Part shown: piece by piece, positions 56,629 to 64,000 of the stretch
How the letters are laid out: every line of letters starts with the position of its first letter
Numbering within the stretch: the stretch's first letter is position 1
NCBI GenBank assembly: GCA_963777485.1
Contig: CAVZQP010000002.1
Coordinates: 124,001-188,000 of the forward strand
DNA length: 64,000 bases
Source of the DNA: Bog-473 sp963777485
Lineage (GTDB): Bacteria; Actinomycetota; Acidimicrobiia; Acidimicrobiales; RAAP-2
Direction of reading: 5' to 3'
Program-made: the position numbers and the translations under genes
Notes under the pieces: generated by a model
What the model was told of the DNA's origin: nothing
The model's database searches: none
Seen by the model: only the letters and a program-made list of their open reading frames with translations

Positions 56629-57281
56629 GACATTTCGAAGATGAGCTTCGTCGACCCCACGCTGACCTCGTCCCCGCTGGCGAGGAGCTGCTCCCGGACC
56701 GGGGTGCCGTTCACCCTGGTGCCGTTGGTGGACCCGAGATCGGTGACGAAGACGCCGTCGTCCTTGCGCCGCAGCTCGGCGTGGCGCCGGCTCACGTTGG
56801 AGTCCGACAGGACCACATCACACTCGGGTAGACGACCGATGACCAGGGCATCCGAGCCGATCGACAAGCGCCGGCCGTCGGGCAGGACGAGCTCGGCCAG
56901 GATGCCGCCGTCCTCGCTCTCGTGGACCTCCGCGGTGACGGTGAAGCGGCCCGGCTTGAGGTTGGAGCCTTCAAAGATCTCGACCTCGACCGGCCCCACG
57001 AACGAGTAGCCCTCGATGCGGGCGTGCTCGCGGGCGGCGTCGGAGAGCTCGCGCGAGAGGGCGTCGATGAAGTTGGCGAACCGGTTGACATCGGCCGGAG
57101 ACAGCGTCACCGCGAAGGAATTGGGCGCGATCAGCCCGCGCACGCCGACCCGCCGGTGCAGGTCCATTTCCCGCGTGAGCCGCCGCCCGATCTCGACCGG
57201 TTGGAGGTTGCTTCGAAACGGTTTAGCCAACGTGCCCTCCACCAGACGCTCGAGTCGCTCCTCAAACTGCTGGAGTCCCAT
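56625..57281 (-). CDS. fhaA: FHA-domain protein with DUF3662 (FhaA-like)
   Basis: ATG at 57281 gives 218 residues: an N-terminal DUF3662 domain (QQFEERLERLVEGTLAKPFR; IGRRLTREMDLHRRVGVRGL) and a C-terminal FHA domain (LVIGRLPECDVVLSDSNVSR; DLGSTNGTRVNGTPV). Mycobacterial FhaA binds the phosphorylated pseudokinase MviN. The linker is much shorter than in mycobacteria. It is the first gene of the fhaA-fhaB-pstP-pknB unit. Confidence 0.94.
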   Translation of the reverse strand: MGLQQFEERLERLVEGTLAKPFRSNLQPVEIGRRLTREMDLHRRVGVRGLIAPNSFAVTLSPADVNRFANFIDALSRELSDAAREHARIEGYSFVGPVEVEIFEGSNLKPGRFTVTAEVHESEDGGILAELVLPDGRRLSIGSDALVIGRLPECDVVLSDSNVSRRHAELRRKDDGVFVTDLGSTNGTRVNGTPVREQLLASGDEVSVGSTKLIFEMS

Positions 57282-57416
57282 GGTCCTCGCAAGACTACTG
57301 GGCCGGGCCACTTCCTTGGGCCCCGGCAACCGTCTGACCTGGTCACCTATACCCAGAATCAGCCTTTTGGCTGACAGGGGCGACCCCTGGTAGCGACTAC
57401 TGTTGGCCGGTCACTC

Positions 57417-57500
<84 letters not shown>

Positions 57501-57577
57501 CTCGTGTGCCGTAGGGCGCGACAGCCGCCCGACCAGGAATTCCGCCCGAACGGGCGGTGTCACGGCGATTGGCGTGG

Positions 57578-58063
57578 CTATCCCTGTGAGGCGCTCGGTT
57601 CGCCGGGAGACCGGTGGCGGTCGTAACTCGGGTCGTCCTGGTCGCGCGTCGGCCGCCAGTACGCGCCCGGGTCATCCCCTGCCGGGACCGCGTCGGGCAC
57701 CACACGTCGGTAAGCGAGTTTCCATGCTCCACGGGTGCGACGGAAGTAGTCGACGTAGCGACCGTGGCCGGTGACCCGAGTCGTGCCGACAGTGCCGTGG
57801 AAGACGTAGAACGTCTCGCCCCAGGCTTCGTCGCCGTCGACGTCGAAGCTCGACTGGCCGACCAAATGGTGCATCGAACTCATCGGCCCGGGGCCGCAGA
57901 CGAAGTCGGCGAACTGCTGACCGGTTCCCTTGAACGTGCCGTGATCGTCGAAGGAGTCCTCGGTGTAGCAGGACGCGATGCGGTCTCGATCGGCCCGGTC
58001 GACCGCCGAGGAGAGGACGGCGAGCAACTCGGCGAGCTCCTGCTTGTCGATCGAATTGTCCAT
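57578..58063 (-). CDS. SnoaL-like (NTF2-fold) protein
   Basis: The 161-residue protein fits the SnoaL_4 family: KQELAELLAVLSSAVDRADR DRIASCYTEDSFDDHGTFKG and MHHLVGQSSFDVDGDEAWGE, GRYVDYFRRTRGAWKLAYRR. Such folds act as isomerases, dehydratases or hydroxylases on aromatic or steroid-like substrates, or have no enzyme activity. It is divergent from the LLM oxidoreductase, and a second relative lies at 59100-59564. Confidence 0.85.
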   Translation of the reverse strand: MDNSIDKQELAELLAVLSSAVDRADRDRIASCYTEDSFDDHGTFKGTGQQFADFVCGPGPMSSMHHLVGQSSFDVDGDEAWGETFYVFHGTVGTTRVTGHGRYVDYFRRTRGAWKLAYRRVVPDAVPAGDDPGAYWRPTRDQDDPSYDRHRSPGEPSASQG

Positions 58064-58171
58064 GGCGCAGCCCTCTCCGCGCCCATCGCCGCTCTTCGAA
58101 CCCTCCTCGGCAACGGGTGGCCAACCCTACGGCGTGGGCGCGGCAGGCCGCACCGTCGGAGGTGGGCCAAG

Positions 58172-59098
58172 ATGTCGTCCGTGGGGAGCACCGGACACGC
58201 CGCGGCGGGCCTCGCCGTCATCCCACCGGTGAGCGTCGGCGACTTCGCCGATCCCGAATGGATCGGTCCCCTCGCACGGGAAGCGGAGCGACTGGGCTTC
58301 GAGTCGTTGGTGCTCCCCGAACACGTCGTGCTCGCGGTCGACTACACGAGTCGCTACCCGTACTCGAAATCCGGGCGGGTGCCGTTGCCGTCCGACTGCG
58401 TGATCCCCGACCCGATCGACACGCTGGCCTACGTCGCCGGGGTCACGACGACGCTCGGCCTCGCCACCGGTCTGCTGGTGTTGCCCTGGCATCACCCGCT
58501 CGCGCTCGCCAAGCGCGCTGCCACCGTTGACCGACTGTCCGGCGGCCGCTTCCGCCTCGGCGTCGGCCTCGGATGGATGCGCGAAGAGATCGAGGCCGGC
58601 GGTGTGGACTTCGACAGCCGGGGCCAGCGCGCCGACGAGACGATCGACGCCATGCGCGCGGTGTGGAGCGCCGACCGGGACGTGGGTGCGCAGTTCGAAG
58701 GTCGCCACTTCTCGTTCAGTGGGGTGCAGTCGTTCCCGCGGCCCGTACGTCCCGGCGGAGTGCCGATCGAGGTGGGCGGGACGAGCCCGCCTGCCATCCG
58801 CCGCGCCGCCCGTCGGGGGGACGGCTGGCTGTCGCTCGGATTGCGGGGTGACCGCCTCACCGAGGCCATGCGCCAGCTGGCGGACGAAGCCGTGGCGGCC
58901 GGGCGCGACCCGGCCGGCATCGAGGTGACGCTGAGCGGTGTGACCACCTCGGCCACCGTCGACCGGGACACCCTCGAGGAGGCGGCTGCGCTCGGCGCCC
59001 GGCGGGTGGTGATCAACCTGGGATCCGCCGAGTTGGCGGCAGCACTCGACGAGCTCGGTCAGGCGGCCCAACGAACGGGCCTCACCCCGCCGGCCTGA
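58172..59098 (+). CDS. LLM-class F420-dependent oxidoreductase
   Basis: GGAGGTGG before ATG 58172 decides the start; 308 residues. It is a luciferase-like barrel: PEWIGPLAREAERLGFESLV LPEHV, TLGLATGLLVLPWHHPLALA KRAATVDRLSGGRFRLGVGL GWMREEIEAGGVDFDSRGQR. The pattern is that of F420-dependent TIGR03619-type enzymes, which reduce or oxidise a wide range of organic compounds. The substrate is unknown. Confidence 0.92.
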   Translation: MSSVGSTGHAAAGLAVIPPVSVGDFADPEWIGPLAREAERLGFESLVLPEHVVLAVDYTSRYPYSKSGRVPLPSDCVIPDPIDTLAYVAGVTTTLGLATGLLVLPWHHPLALAKRAATVDRLSGGRFRLGVGLGWMREEIEAGGVDFDSRGQRADETIDAMRAVWSADRDVGAQFEGRHFSFSGVQSFPRPVRPGGVPIEVGGTSPPAIRRAARRGDGWLSLGLRGDRLTEAMRQLADEAVAAGRDPAGIEVTLSGVTTSATVDRDTLEEAAALGARRVVINLGSAELAAALDELGQAAQRTGLTPPA

Positions 59099-59099
59099 G

Positions 59100-59564
59100 T
59101 CAGTAGCTCCCGTCGAGCGGCTGGTTGCTCACCATGTCGACGCGCAGCACACGCTCGTGGATCCGCCATCCCCCGGCACTGCGAACGTAGGCATCGAGGT
59201 AGCGGATGTGCCAGATCATCAATGTCGCCGCGCCTTCGTCGCCGAGCACGTGGTAGGCGACGACGCGGGTCTCCCCCGTCGCGCCGTCACCGTCCACGAC
59301 GGCCAGATGGTTCCCGACGGTGTGCGTGGTCCGCTTGTAGTACCGGGCCATGCCGATCGCCTTGGTGATCTCCGCCCGGCCCTGACTGCGGCTGGTGGGC
59401 TCGGTCGCGCCGGGCTCGGCGTAGGCGACGAAGGTGCCGTCCTCGGTGAAGAGCCGCGCCACCGCTTCTGGGTCTCGCCGGTCGACACCTTGGCAGTACG
59501 CATGCACGAGGTCGGCGATGGCCAGGCGGTTGACGACGAGTGCGAGGGGATCCGGTTCGGGCAC
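59100..59564 (-). CDS. SnoaL-like (NTF2-fold) protein
   Basis: The 154-residue protein has the same fold class as 57578-58063 (VNRLAIADLVHAYCQGVDRR, DPEAVARLFTEDGTFVAYAE, RYYKRTTHTVGNHLAVVDGD, RYLDAYVRSAGGWRIHERVL). It is convergent with the LLM gene, the stops being next to each other, and is 144 bp downstream of the amidohydrolase gene on the same strand. It may take part in the same catabolic route. Confidence 0.85.
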   Translation of the reverse strand: MPEPDPLALVVNRLAIADLVHAYCQGVDRRDPEAVARLFTEDGTFVAYAEPGATEPTSRSQGRAEITKAIGMARYYKRTTHTVGNHLAVVDGDGATGETRVVAYHVLGDEGAATLMIWHIRYLDAYVRSAGGWRIHERVLRVDMVSNQPLDGSY

Positions 59565-59708
59565 GCCAAGAGTTGACCGTGGCCCGACCGCAAGGTCAAA
59601 CGCTGCCGTGACGCGGCCACAGCCGAGAACGCCAGGCGGCCCGGGTCCGTCCGCCGGGAGCGGTCCGGCGGGTGCAGGGCGGCCGGCTGCCCTCGAAAGG
59701 GCGGGGGC

Positions 59709-60881
59709 TCAGAGGCGGTAGAGCTTGGCGGCGTTCTCGCCGAGGATCTTGCGCTGGGCGTCGGGGGAGAGCACCGACATCTTCTCGGCGACGGTGTCGA
59801 GCGGCTTCGGGTAGAGGCACGTCGGGTGCGGGAAGTCCGTCTCGAAGAGGATGCGGTCGGCGCCCACGGTGTCGACGAGGGTCGGCAGGTTGGTGCGCTC
59901 GAACCAGAAGGTCGCGTAGAGGTTGCGCTTGAAGTACTCCGACGGTTTCATCGACAGGGCGTCGAGCTGCTCGGGGGCGTTCTCCACCATCTCGTAGTCG
60001 AGCGTCTCGAGGATGAAGGGGACCCAGCCGATGCCGCTCTCTACCGAGACCATCTGCAGCTTGGGGTGCCGATCGAGCATGCCGCTCAGGATGATGTTGG
60101 TGACGACGCGCGCGTTGCCGATGAACAGCAACGTGCCGCCGATGGCCAGCTTCGTGTTCTCGTCCTGCGACTCCCACGGATACTGCCCGAAGAACGTCAT
60201 CGCCGTGAGGCTGGCGCCGATGTGGAAGTGGACGGGCAGCTGGCGGACCTCACACACGTCCCACAGGGGGTCCCAGGCCTTGTTGGCCAGATCGGGGCCG
60301 CCGACGTCGTTGGGATCCGACGTGATGTTCACGCCGCGCAGATCCATGTCGGCGACGCGCTCGGCCTCCTTCACGGCGGCGGTGACGTCCCAGGCGGGAA
60401 GGACCGGGATGGGCATCAGGCGCCCGCCGGTGTCGGCCTGGATCTCGGCGGCGGCGTCGTTGTAGATCTGCAGGCAGAGCAGGCGGAGCTCGGGGTCCTT
60501 GACCGCGTCGGAGATCCCCTGGCCGCCGAGCCCGATGGAGTTGGGGAAGCAGACTTGTGCGTGCACGCCGGAGTCGTCCATCACGGCGATACGCGCCTCG
60601 ATGTCGAAGGCCCCGAGGTGGATGCGGTCCTGGGTCCACTCGAAGAGCGCCTCGTTGGCGGCGCCCTTGTTGCCCTCTCTGTCGATCACGCCGCCGCCGC
60701 CGGCGAAGCCGAGCTCGACGCCGTCGACGTACCACATCGGTTTGCCCTCGACCTCGACGACGTGGGGGACGCGGTCCTTGTACTTGGCCGGGGCCCGCTT
60801 GGTCCACAGGTCGTGGGATTCGGTGAGGTGGGTGTCCGCGTCGATCACCCGGAGCCCATCCAGTGCCAGCGTCGACGTCAT
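59709..60881 (-). CDS. Amidohydrolase-2 (ACMSD-type) family protein
   Basis: The 390-residue protein has a barrel with the metal site near the start (VIDADTHLTESHDLW; DxDxH form), the central histidine LPVHFHIGAS, and the C-terminal Asp in ILFETDFPHPTCLYP. These are the marks of amidohydrolase-2 enzymes such as decarboxylases and lactone/amide hydrolases. The substrate is probably a ring or steroid breakdown product, judging from the SnoaL-like, LLM and MmsA neighbours, but this is inference. Confidence 0.9.
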   Translation of the reverse strand: MTSTLALDGLRVIDADTHLTESHDLWTKRAPAKYKDRVPHVVEVEGKPMWYVDGVELGFAGGGGVIDREGNKGAANEALFEWTQDRIHLGAFDIEARIAVMDDSGVHAQVCFPNSIGLGGQGISDAVKDPELRLLCLQIYNDAAAEIQADTGGRLMPIPVLPAWDVTAAVKEAERVADMDLRGVNITSDPNDVGGPDLANKAWDPLWDVCEVRQLPVHFHIGASLTAMTFFGQYPWESQDENTKLAIGGTLLFIGNARVVTNIILSGMLDRHPKLQMVSVESGIGWVPFILETLDYEMVENAPEQLDALSMKPSEYFKRNLYATFWFERTNLPTLVDTVGADRILFETDFPHPTCLYPKPLDTVAEKMSVLSPDAQRKILGENAAKLYRL

Positions 60882-60987
60882 GGCGTGCCTCCCCCGTTCC
60901 CGTCTTCGATTTCGACCTCGACTTCGAAACCTACCCTACGGCCCTGTACATGCGGCCCGGGCGGGCGGCGGGACGGGGGCCGGCGTG

Positions 60988-62490
60988 TCAGCGGGTGCGG
61001 GGGAAGCCGAGGTCGATCTCGCTGGTCGAGGGGTCGGGCCAGCGGGTCGTGACCACCTTGGGACGCGTGTAGAAGCGGATGCCCTCGGGGCCGTACATGG
61101 CGCTGTCGCCGAAGAGCGAGGACTTCCAGCCGCCGAAGGAGTGAAAGCCGACCGGCACCGGGATGGCCACGTTGACCCCGACCATGCCGGCGGTGACGTC
61201 CTTTTGGAAGCGGCGGGCCGCACCGCCGTCGCGGGTGAAGATCGCGGTCCCGTTGCCGTAGGGGCTGGCATTGACGAGCTCGACGGCCGCCTCGTAGGTC
61301 GGGACGCGGGCGACGCCGAGGACCGGCCCGAAGATCTCGTCGTCGTAGGCGCGCATGCCGGGGCGCACCTCGTCGAGGAGCGTGCAGCCGAGGAAGAAGC
61401 CGTCGGCGTGCGCTCGGTCGGCCGTCTGTCGGTCGGTGCGGCCGTCGACGACGAGACGTGCGCCCTCGGCCTCGGCGCCGTCGATGTAGGCGCGCACGCG
61501 GTCGCGGTGCTGCGCCGTGACCAGCGGGCCCATCTGCGACTCGGGGTCGTCGCCCGGCCCGATCACGACGGAGGCGATGCGCTTCGTGATCGCCTCGACG
61601 AGCGGGTCGGCGACACTCCCGACAGCCACGACGACCGAGATCGCCATACACCGTTCGCCGGCCGAGCCGTATCCCGCGGAGATGGCTGCGTCGGCGGCGG
61701 CGCCGACGTCGGCGTCGGGGAGCACGATCATGTGGTTCTTGGCGCCGCCGAGCGCCTGCACCCGCTTGCCGTGGCGCGCGCCCTCCTCGTAGACGTGCCG
61801 TGCGATCGGAGTGCTGCCGACGAAGGAGACCGCGGCGACGTCGGGGTGGGCGAGGAGCGCGTCGACGGCTTCGGCGTCACCGTGCACCACGTCGAGGACG
61901 CCGTCGGGTACGCCGGCCTCCTTGGCGAGCTCGGCGAGCAGGAGCGAGGGCGACGGGTCGCGCTCGGAGGGCTTGAGCACGAACGCGTTCCCACAGGCGA
62001 TGGCGTTGGCCATCATCCAGAGCGGCACCATCACGGGGAAGTTGAACGGGGTGATGCCGGCGACCACGCCGAGCGGCTCGAGCACGGTGTGCACGTCCAC
62101 ACCGGTCGAGACCTCGGTGGAGTGCGCGCCCTTGAGGAGGTGCGGGATGCCGCAGGCGAACTCGATGTTCTCGAGCCCGCGGGCCACCTCGCCGGCGGCG
62201 TCGCTCAGGACCTTGCCGTGCTCAGCCGTGACCGCCTTGGCGAGGTCGGGCGCGGCGCGGCTGACGAGGTCACGCAACCGGAACAGGACGGCGGCACGCG
62301 CGCTGAGCGAGCCGGCGCCCCACTCGGGCGCCGCCTCCTTGGCGACCTCGACCGCACCGTCGATCTCGGCGGCCGAGGCGAGCGGGACGGTGGCCGTCTG
62401 CACGCCGCGGGCCGGATCGAAAACGGGGGCCTCCCGGCCCGACGTCCCCGCCACGGACTTGCCGCCGATGAAGTGCTGGAGTGCCTGCAT
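60988..62490 (-). CDS. mmsA: CoA-acylating methylmalonate-semialdehyde dehydrogenase
   Basis: The 500-residue aldehyde dehydrogenase has the MmsA-type pattern: FIGGKSVAGTSGREAPVFDP, PLGVVAGITPFNFPVMVPLW, FVGSTPIARHVYEEGARHGK, LGGAKNHMIVLPDAD, and catalytic Cys in GYGSAGERCMAISVVVAVG. GAKNH and GERCMA are typical of this CoA-using subgroup. It converts methylmalonate semialdehyde to propionyl-CoA in valine, inositol or thymine breakdown. It is ~106 bp upstream of the amidohydrolase gene. Confidence 0.94.
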   Translation of the reverse strand: MQALQHFIGGKSVAGTSGREAPVFDPARGVQTATVPLASAAEIDGAVEVAKEAAPEWGAGSLSARAAVLFRLRDLVSRAAPDLAKAVTAEHGKVLSDAAGEVARGLENIEFACGIPHLLKGAHSTEVSTGVDVHTVLEPLGVVAGITPFNFPVMVPLWMMANAIACGNAFVLKPSERDPSPSLLLAELAKEAGVPDGVLDVVHGDAEAVDALLAHPDVAAVSFVGSTPIARHVYEEGARHGKRVQALGGAKNHMIVLPDADVGAAADAAISAGYGSAGERCMAISVVVAVGSVADPLVEAITKRIASVVIGPGDDPESQMGPLVTAQHRDRVRAYIDGAEAEGARLVVDGRTDRQTADRAHADGFFLGCTLLDEVRPGMRAYDDEIFGPVLGVARVPTYEAAVELVNASPYGNGTAIFTRDGGAARRFQKDVTAGMVGVNVAIPVPVGFHSFGGWKSSLFGDSAMYGPEGIRFYTRPKVVTTRWPDPSTSEIDLGFPRTR

Positions 62491-62578
62491 GGGGTGATCC
62501 TTTCACCATGGCGCGCGGGTGGGCACGCCGGCCGGCGGCCCGGCGGTCTGTCGCGGCGGGCCGCCCGGAGGGGCGGCC

Positions 62579-64000
62579 TCAGACGGTGGCGGGCTCTTCC
62601 AGGGCGAGCTTGGCCAACTCCTCGGAGACCAGCTGGTCCCGTTCGGCGAGGTCGCGGCGGGCGGCGCGCGGGCTCCAACGGCCCCGCATGAAGAACACGA
62701 GCACCGCGAAGACCGCCATGCCGATCAGACACACGGTCCACCAGCGTTTCCACTCGCCGGGCGAGGTCTTTTGCGCCGGGATCAGCTTCTCCTCGGCCAA
62801 CAACAAATTGGCCAGGTTCGGCGAATATTTGGCGACACCGGCGATCTGGGACGAGGTCACCGGCGTTCCGTTCTGAATGTCCAGCGCGAGCGGGTTGAAC
62901 GCGTTCAGGCCGAGCACGTGGGGGTTGGTGAGGCCGCCGGCGGCCGCGATCGCCTTGAGCAAGTTGTGGGTGCTGTTGCAGGACTCGAGGATGGTGGCGA
63001 AGGTGCTGAGCTCCGGTCGCGCCTCGAGGGCCGTCTTGAGCTCGGCGATCACGCTGGCCGGCGCCGGCGTCGCGCTGCATTTCAGCGCGGACGTATTCGG
63101 TGCGTAGTTCTGCGCGGCCTGAATCGTCTGCAGGGTGGCCCCGGCGTTCTGGTTGTCGACCAGCACCGTCGACGTCGTGATGACGTACGGAAGGACGAGG
63201 AACGAAAGCGCCACCGTGATGCGCAGGATCCACCCCCAGATCGCGAGCCCCGACGCGGTGAGCGCAGGGTTGTGCGACTCCACCTGTTCGGTGTAGTTGG
63301 CCATCCAGGGCGCGTACGCGAGTGAGATCGAGGCCGCCAGCAAGACGATCACGAGGACGTTGGCGTAGTAGCTGGCGTGCGGCTGCCCCGTCTGATGGAT
63401 GAGGAACAACATCATGACGATGGAGCATCCAGCGCCGGCGAGCATGAACGGTTTGCGCACCCGGGCCAGGTCGGAGAGCGCTCCCGCCACCACGAGGCCA
63501 ATGGAGAGCGCCGCGGCCAGCCAGACGTTGATGCCGTTGGCCTGCGAGGCGGTCCGGTTGAAGGTGACGACCCAGTAGATGGTGAGCACGCTGACCGACG
63601 CGTAATAGAAGAGCAGGAACACCGAGATCGCGATCGACGACGAAACCAGGTCGAGCTTGAACATCGAGCGGATCGGGTGCGCGGTGGCCGTCTCGACGTC
63701 GACGCCCATCGCCTTCGCCTCGACGAGGGCGCGCTCGCGTTCGGACACCATGAGCTGGTCGCGCAGCTGCGGGGACAGCTCGCGCAGGAACAGGAACGAG
63801 ATGATCACCACGCCCATGCAGACGAGGCCCGAGATGATGAACTGGTCCTGCCACGGGTACAGGTGATCGAGCGTGTTCGTCGCCACCAGGCTCGCGCAGA
63901 GCGCGCCCATCGTCGGTCCGAGCGCCCAGAAGCCCATCGCCACGCCGCGCCCCATCTGCGGTGAGAAGTCGCGCATGAGGGCCGGGGTGGACACCAGGAT
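62579..64000 (-). CDS. MFS transporter (5' end cut by window)
   Basis: The frame is open to the right edge, so the first helices are missing. What is seen includes MRDFSPQMGRGVAMGFWALG PTMGAL (helix 4-5 region of MFS), many helices (ISGLVCMGVVIISFLFLREL; LAAALSIGLVVAGALSDLAR; VLVIVLLAASISLAYAPWMA), and a large loop of ~130 residues with three Cys between the last helices (TLQTIQAAQNYAPNTSALKC). The long outer loop is unusual. It lies 88 bp after mmsA in the upstream direction and may import its substrate or a precursor. Confidence 0.88.
   Translation of the reverse strand: MLVSTPALMRDFSPQMGRGVAMGFWALGPTMGALCASLVATNTLDHLYPWQDQFIISGLVCMGVVIISFLFLRELSPQLRDQLMVSERERALVEAKAMGVDVETATAHPIRSMFKLDLVSSSIAISVFLLFYYASVSVLTIYWVVTFNRTASQANGINVWLAAALSIGLVVAGALSDLARVRKPFMLAGAGCSIVMMLFLIHQTGQPHASYYANVLVIVLLAASISLAYAPWMANYTEQVESHNPALTASGLAIWGWILRITVALSFLVLPYVITTSTVLVDNQNAGATLQTIQAAQNYAPNTSALKCSATPAPASVIAELKTALEARPELSTFATILESCNSTHNLLKAIAAAGGLTNPHVLGLNAFNPLALDIQNGTPVTSSQIAGVAKYSPNLANLLLAEEKLIPAQKTSPGEWKRWWTVCLIGMAVFAVLVFFMRGRWSPRAARRDLAERDQLVSEELAKLALEEPATV

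Noticed and set aside
60499..62691. 730-codon plus-strand frame opposite mmsA
   Set aside because: It is antisense to mmsA and the amidohydrolase and has only low-complexity Ala/Gly/Arg content.

Overview
The window is a high-GC actinobacterial chromosome segment. The class Acidimicrobiia is my best guess (an inference). Supporting signs are a complete mce lipid-import operon, two mycothiol-dependent DinB-type proteins, an F420-type luciferase-like oxidoreductase, a CrgA/PknB/PstP/FHA division-signalling cluster, and two secreted proteins built from ~42-residue 'GYWLVAxDGGxFxFGDAxFxGS' repeats. There are no rRNA genes or CRISPR arrays. Three complete tRNA genes (Ala-TGC, Ile-GAT, Leu-CAG) and two 3'-terminal tRNA fragments are present.

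Layout. 1-5.69 kb is accessory: a HAAS-PASTA membrane protein (cut by the window edge) with its PadR regulator, a secreted-protein gene broken by an in-frame TGA, a repeat protein, a Doc-type toxin/antitoxin pair and a DUF1841-like gene. It ends at the 3' half of a tRNA-Pro(CGG), which looks like the right attachment scar of an integrated element whose other end lies outside the window. 5.7-13.4 kb is mixed chromosome: a chimeric TetR fragment, NUDIX, an LCP ligase, an AAA ATPase, an SDR and mycothiol-type enzymes. 13.57-22.69 kb is one reverse-strand mce operon (two YrbE permeases, six Mce proteins, one Mce-associated protein). It is divergent from a TetR regulator, with palindromes between them. 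22.9-28.8 kb holds a CoA-transferase, a secreted phosphoesterase/phospholipase C, tRNA-Ala, TesB thioesterase and an SGNH protein.

28.83-33.68 kb is a second variable locus. It starts at an intact tRNA-Ile and ends at an exact 39-bp copy of that tRNA's 3' half. Inside are an ISL3 insertion sequence with an 8-bp target duplication, a secreted pentapeptide-repeat protein, a repeat protein with a 246-bp tandem duplication, and decayed 3' ends of a membrane-protein gene and an MFS gene. Intact relatives of both decayed genes lie just to the right (33.84-37.90 kb). 37.9-41.6 kb holds a structured 0.7-kb intergenic region (60-bp inverted repeat, strong hairpin, 9-codon ORF behind a full-length Shine-Dalgarno sequence) and a GGDEF-EAL cyclic-di-GMP protein. 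Leader-like sequence motifs recur before the small ORF, the GGDEF-EAL gene and the pentapeptide gene.

41.6-64 kb is mostly ordinary chromosome: a DHA2-type exporter, GH16 glycosidase, a frameshifted ASCH-type gene, aldo/keto reductase, pirin, SDR, ComF-like protein, thioesterase, thiolase, gamma-glutamylcyclotransferase-like protein, crgA, trpG/pabA, then pknB-pstP-fhaB-fhaA (without the usual rodA-pbpA), tRNA-Leu, and a catabolic group (SnoaL-like proteins, LLM oxidoreductase, amidohydrolase, methylmalonate-semialdehyde dehydrogenase, MFS transporter cut by the window edge). The most unusual material is at the two tRNA-scar loci and in the 37.9-41.6 kb region.
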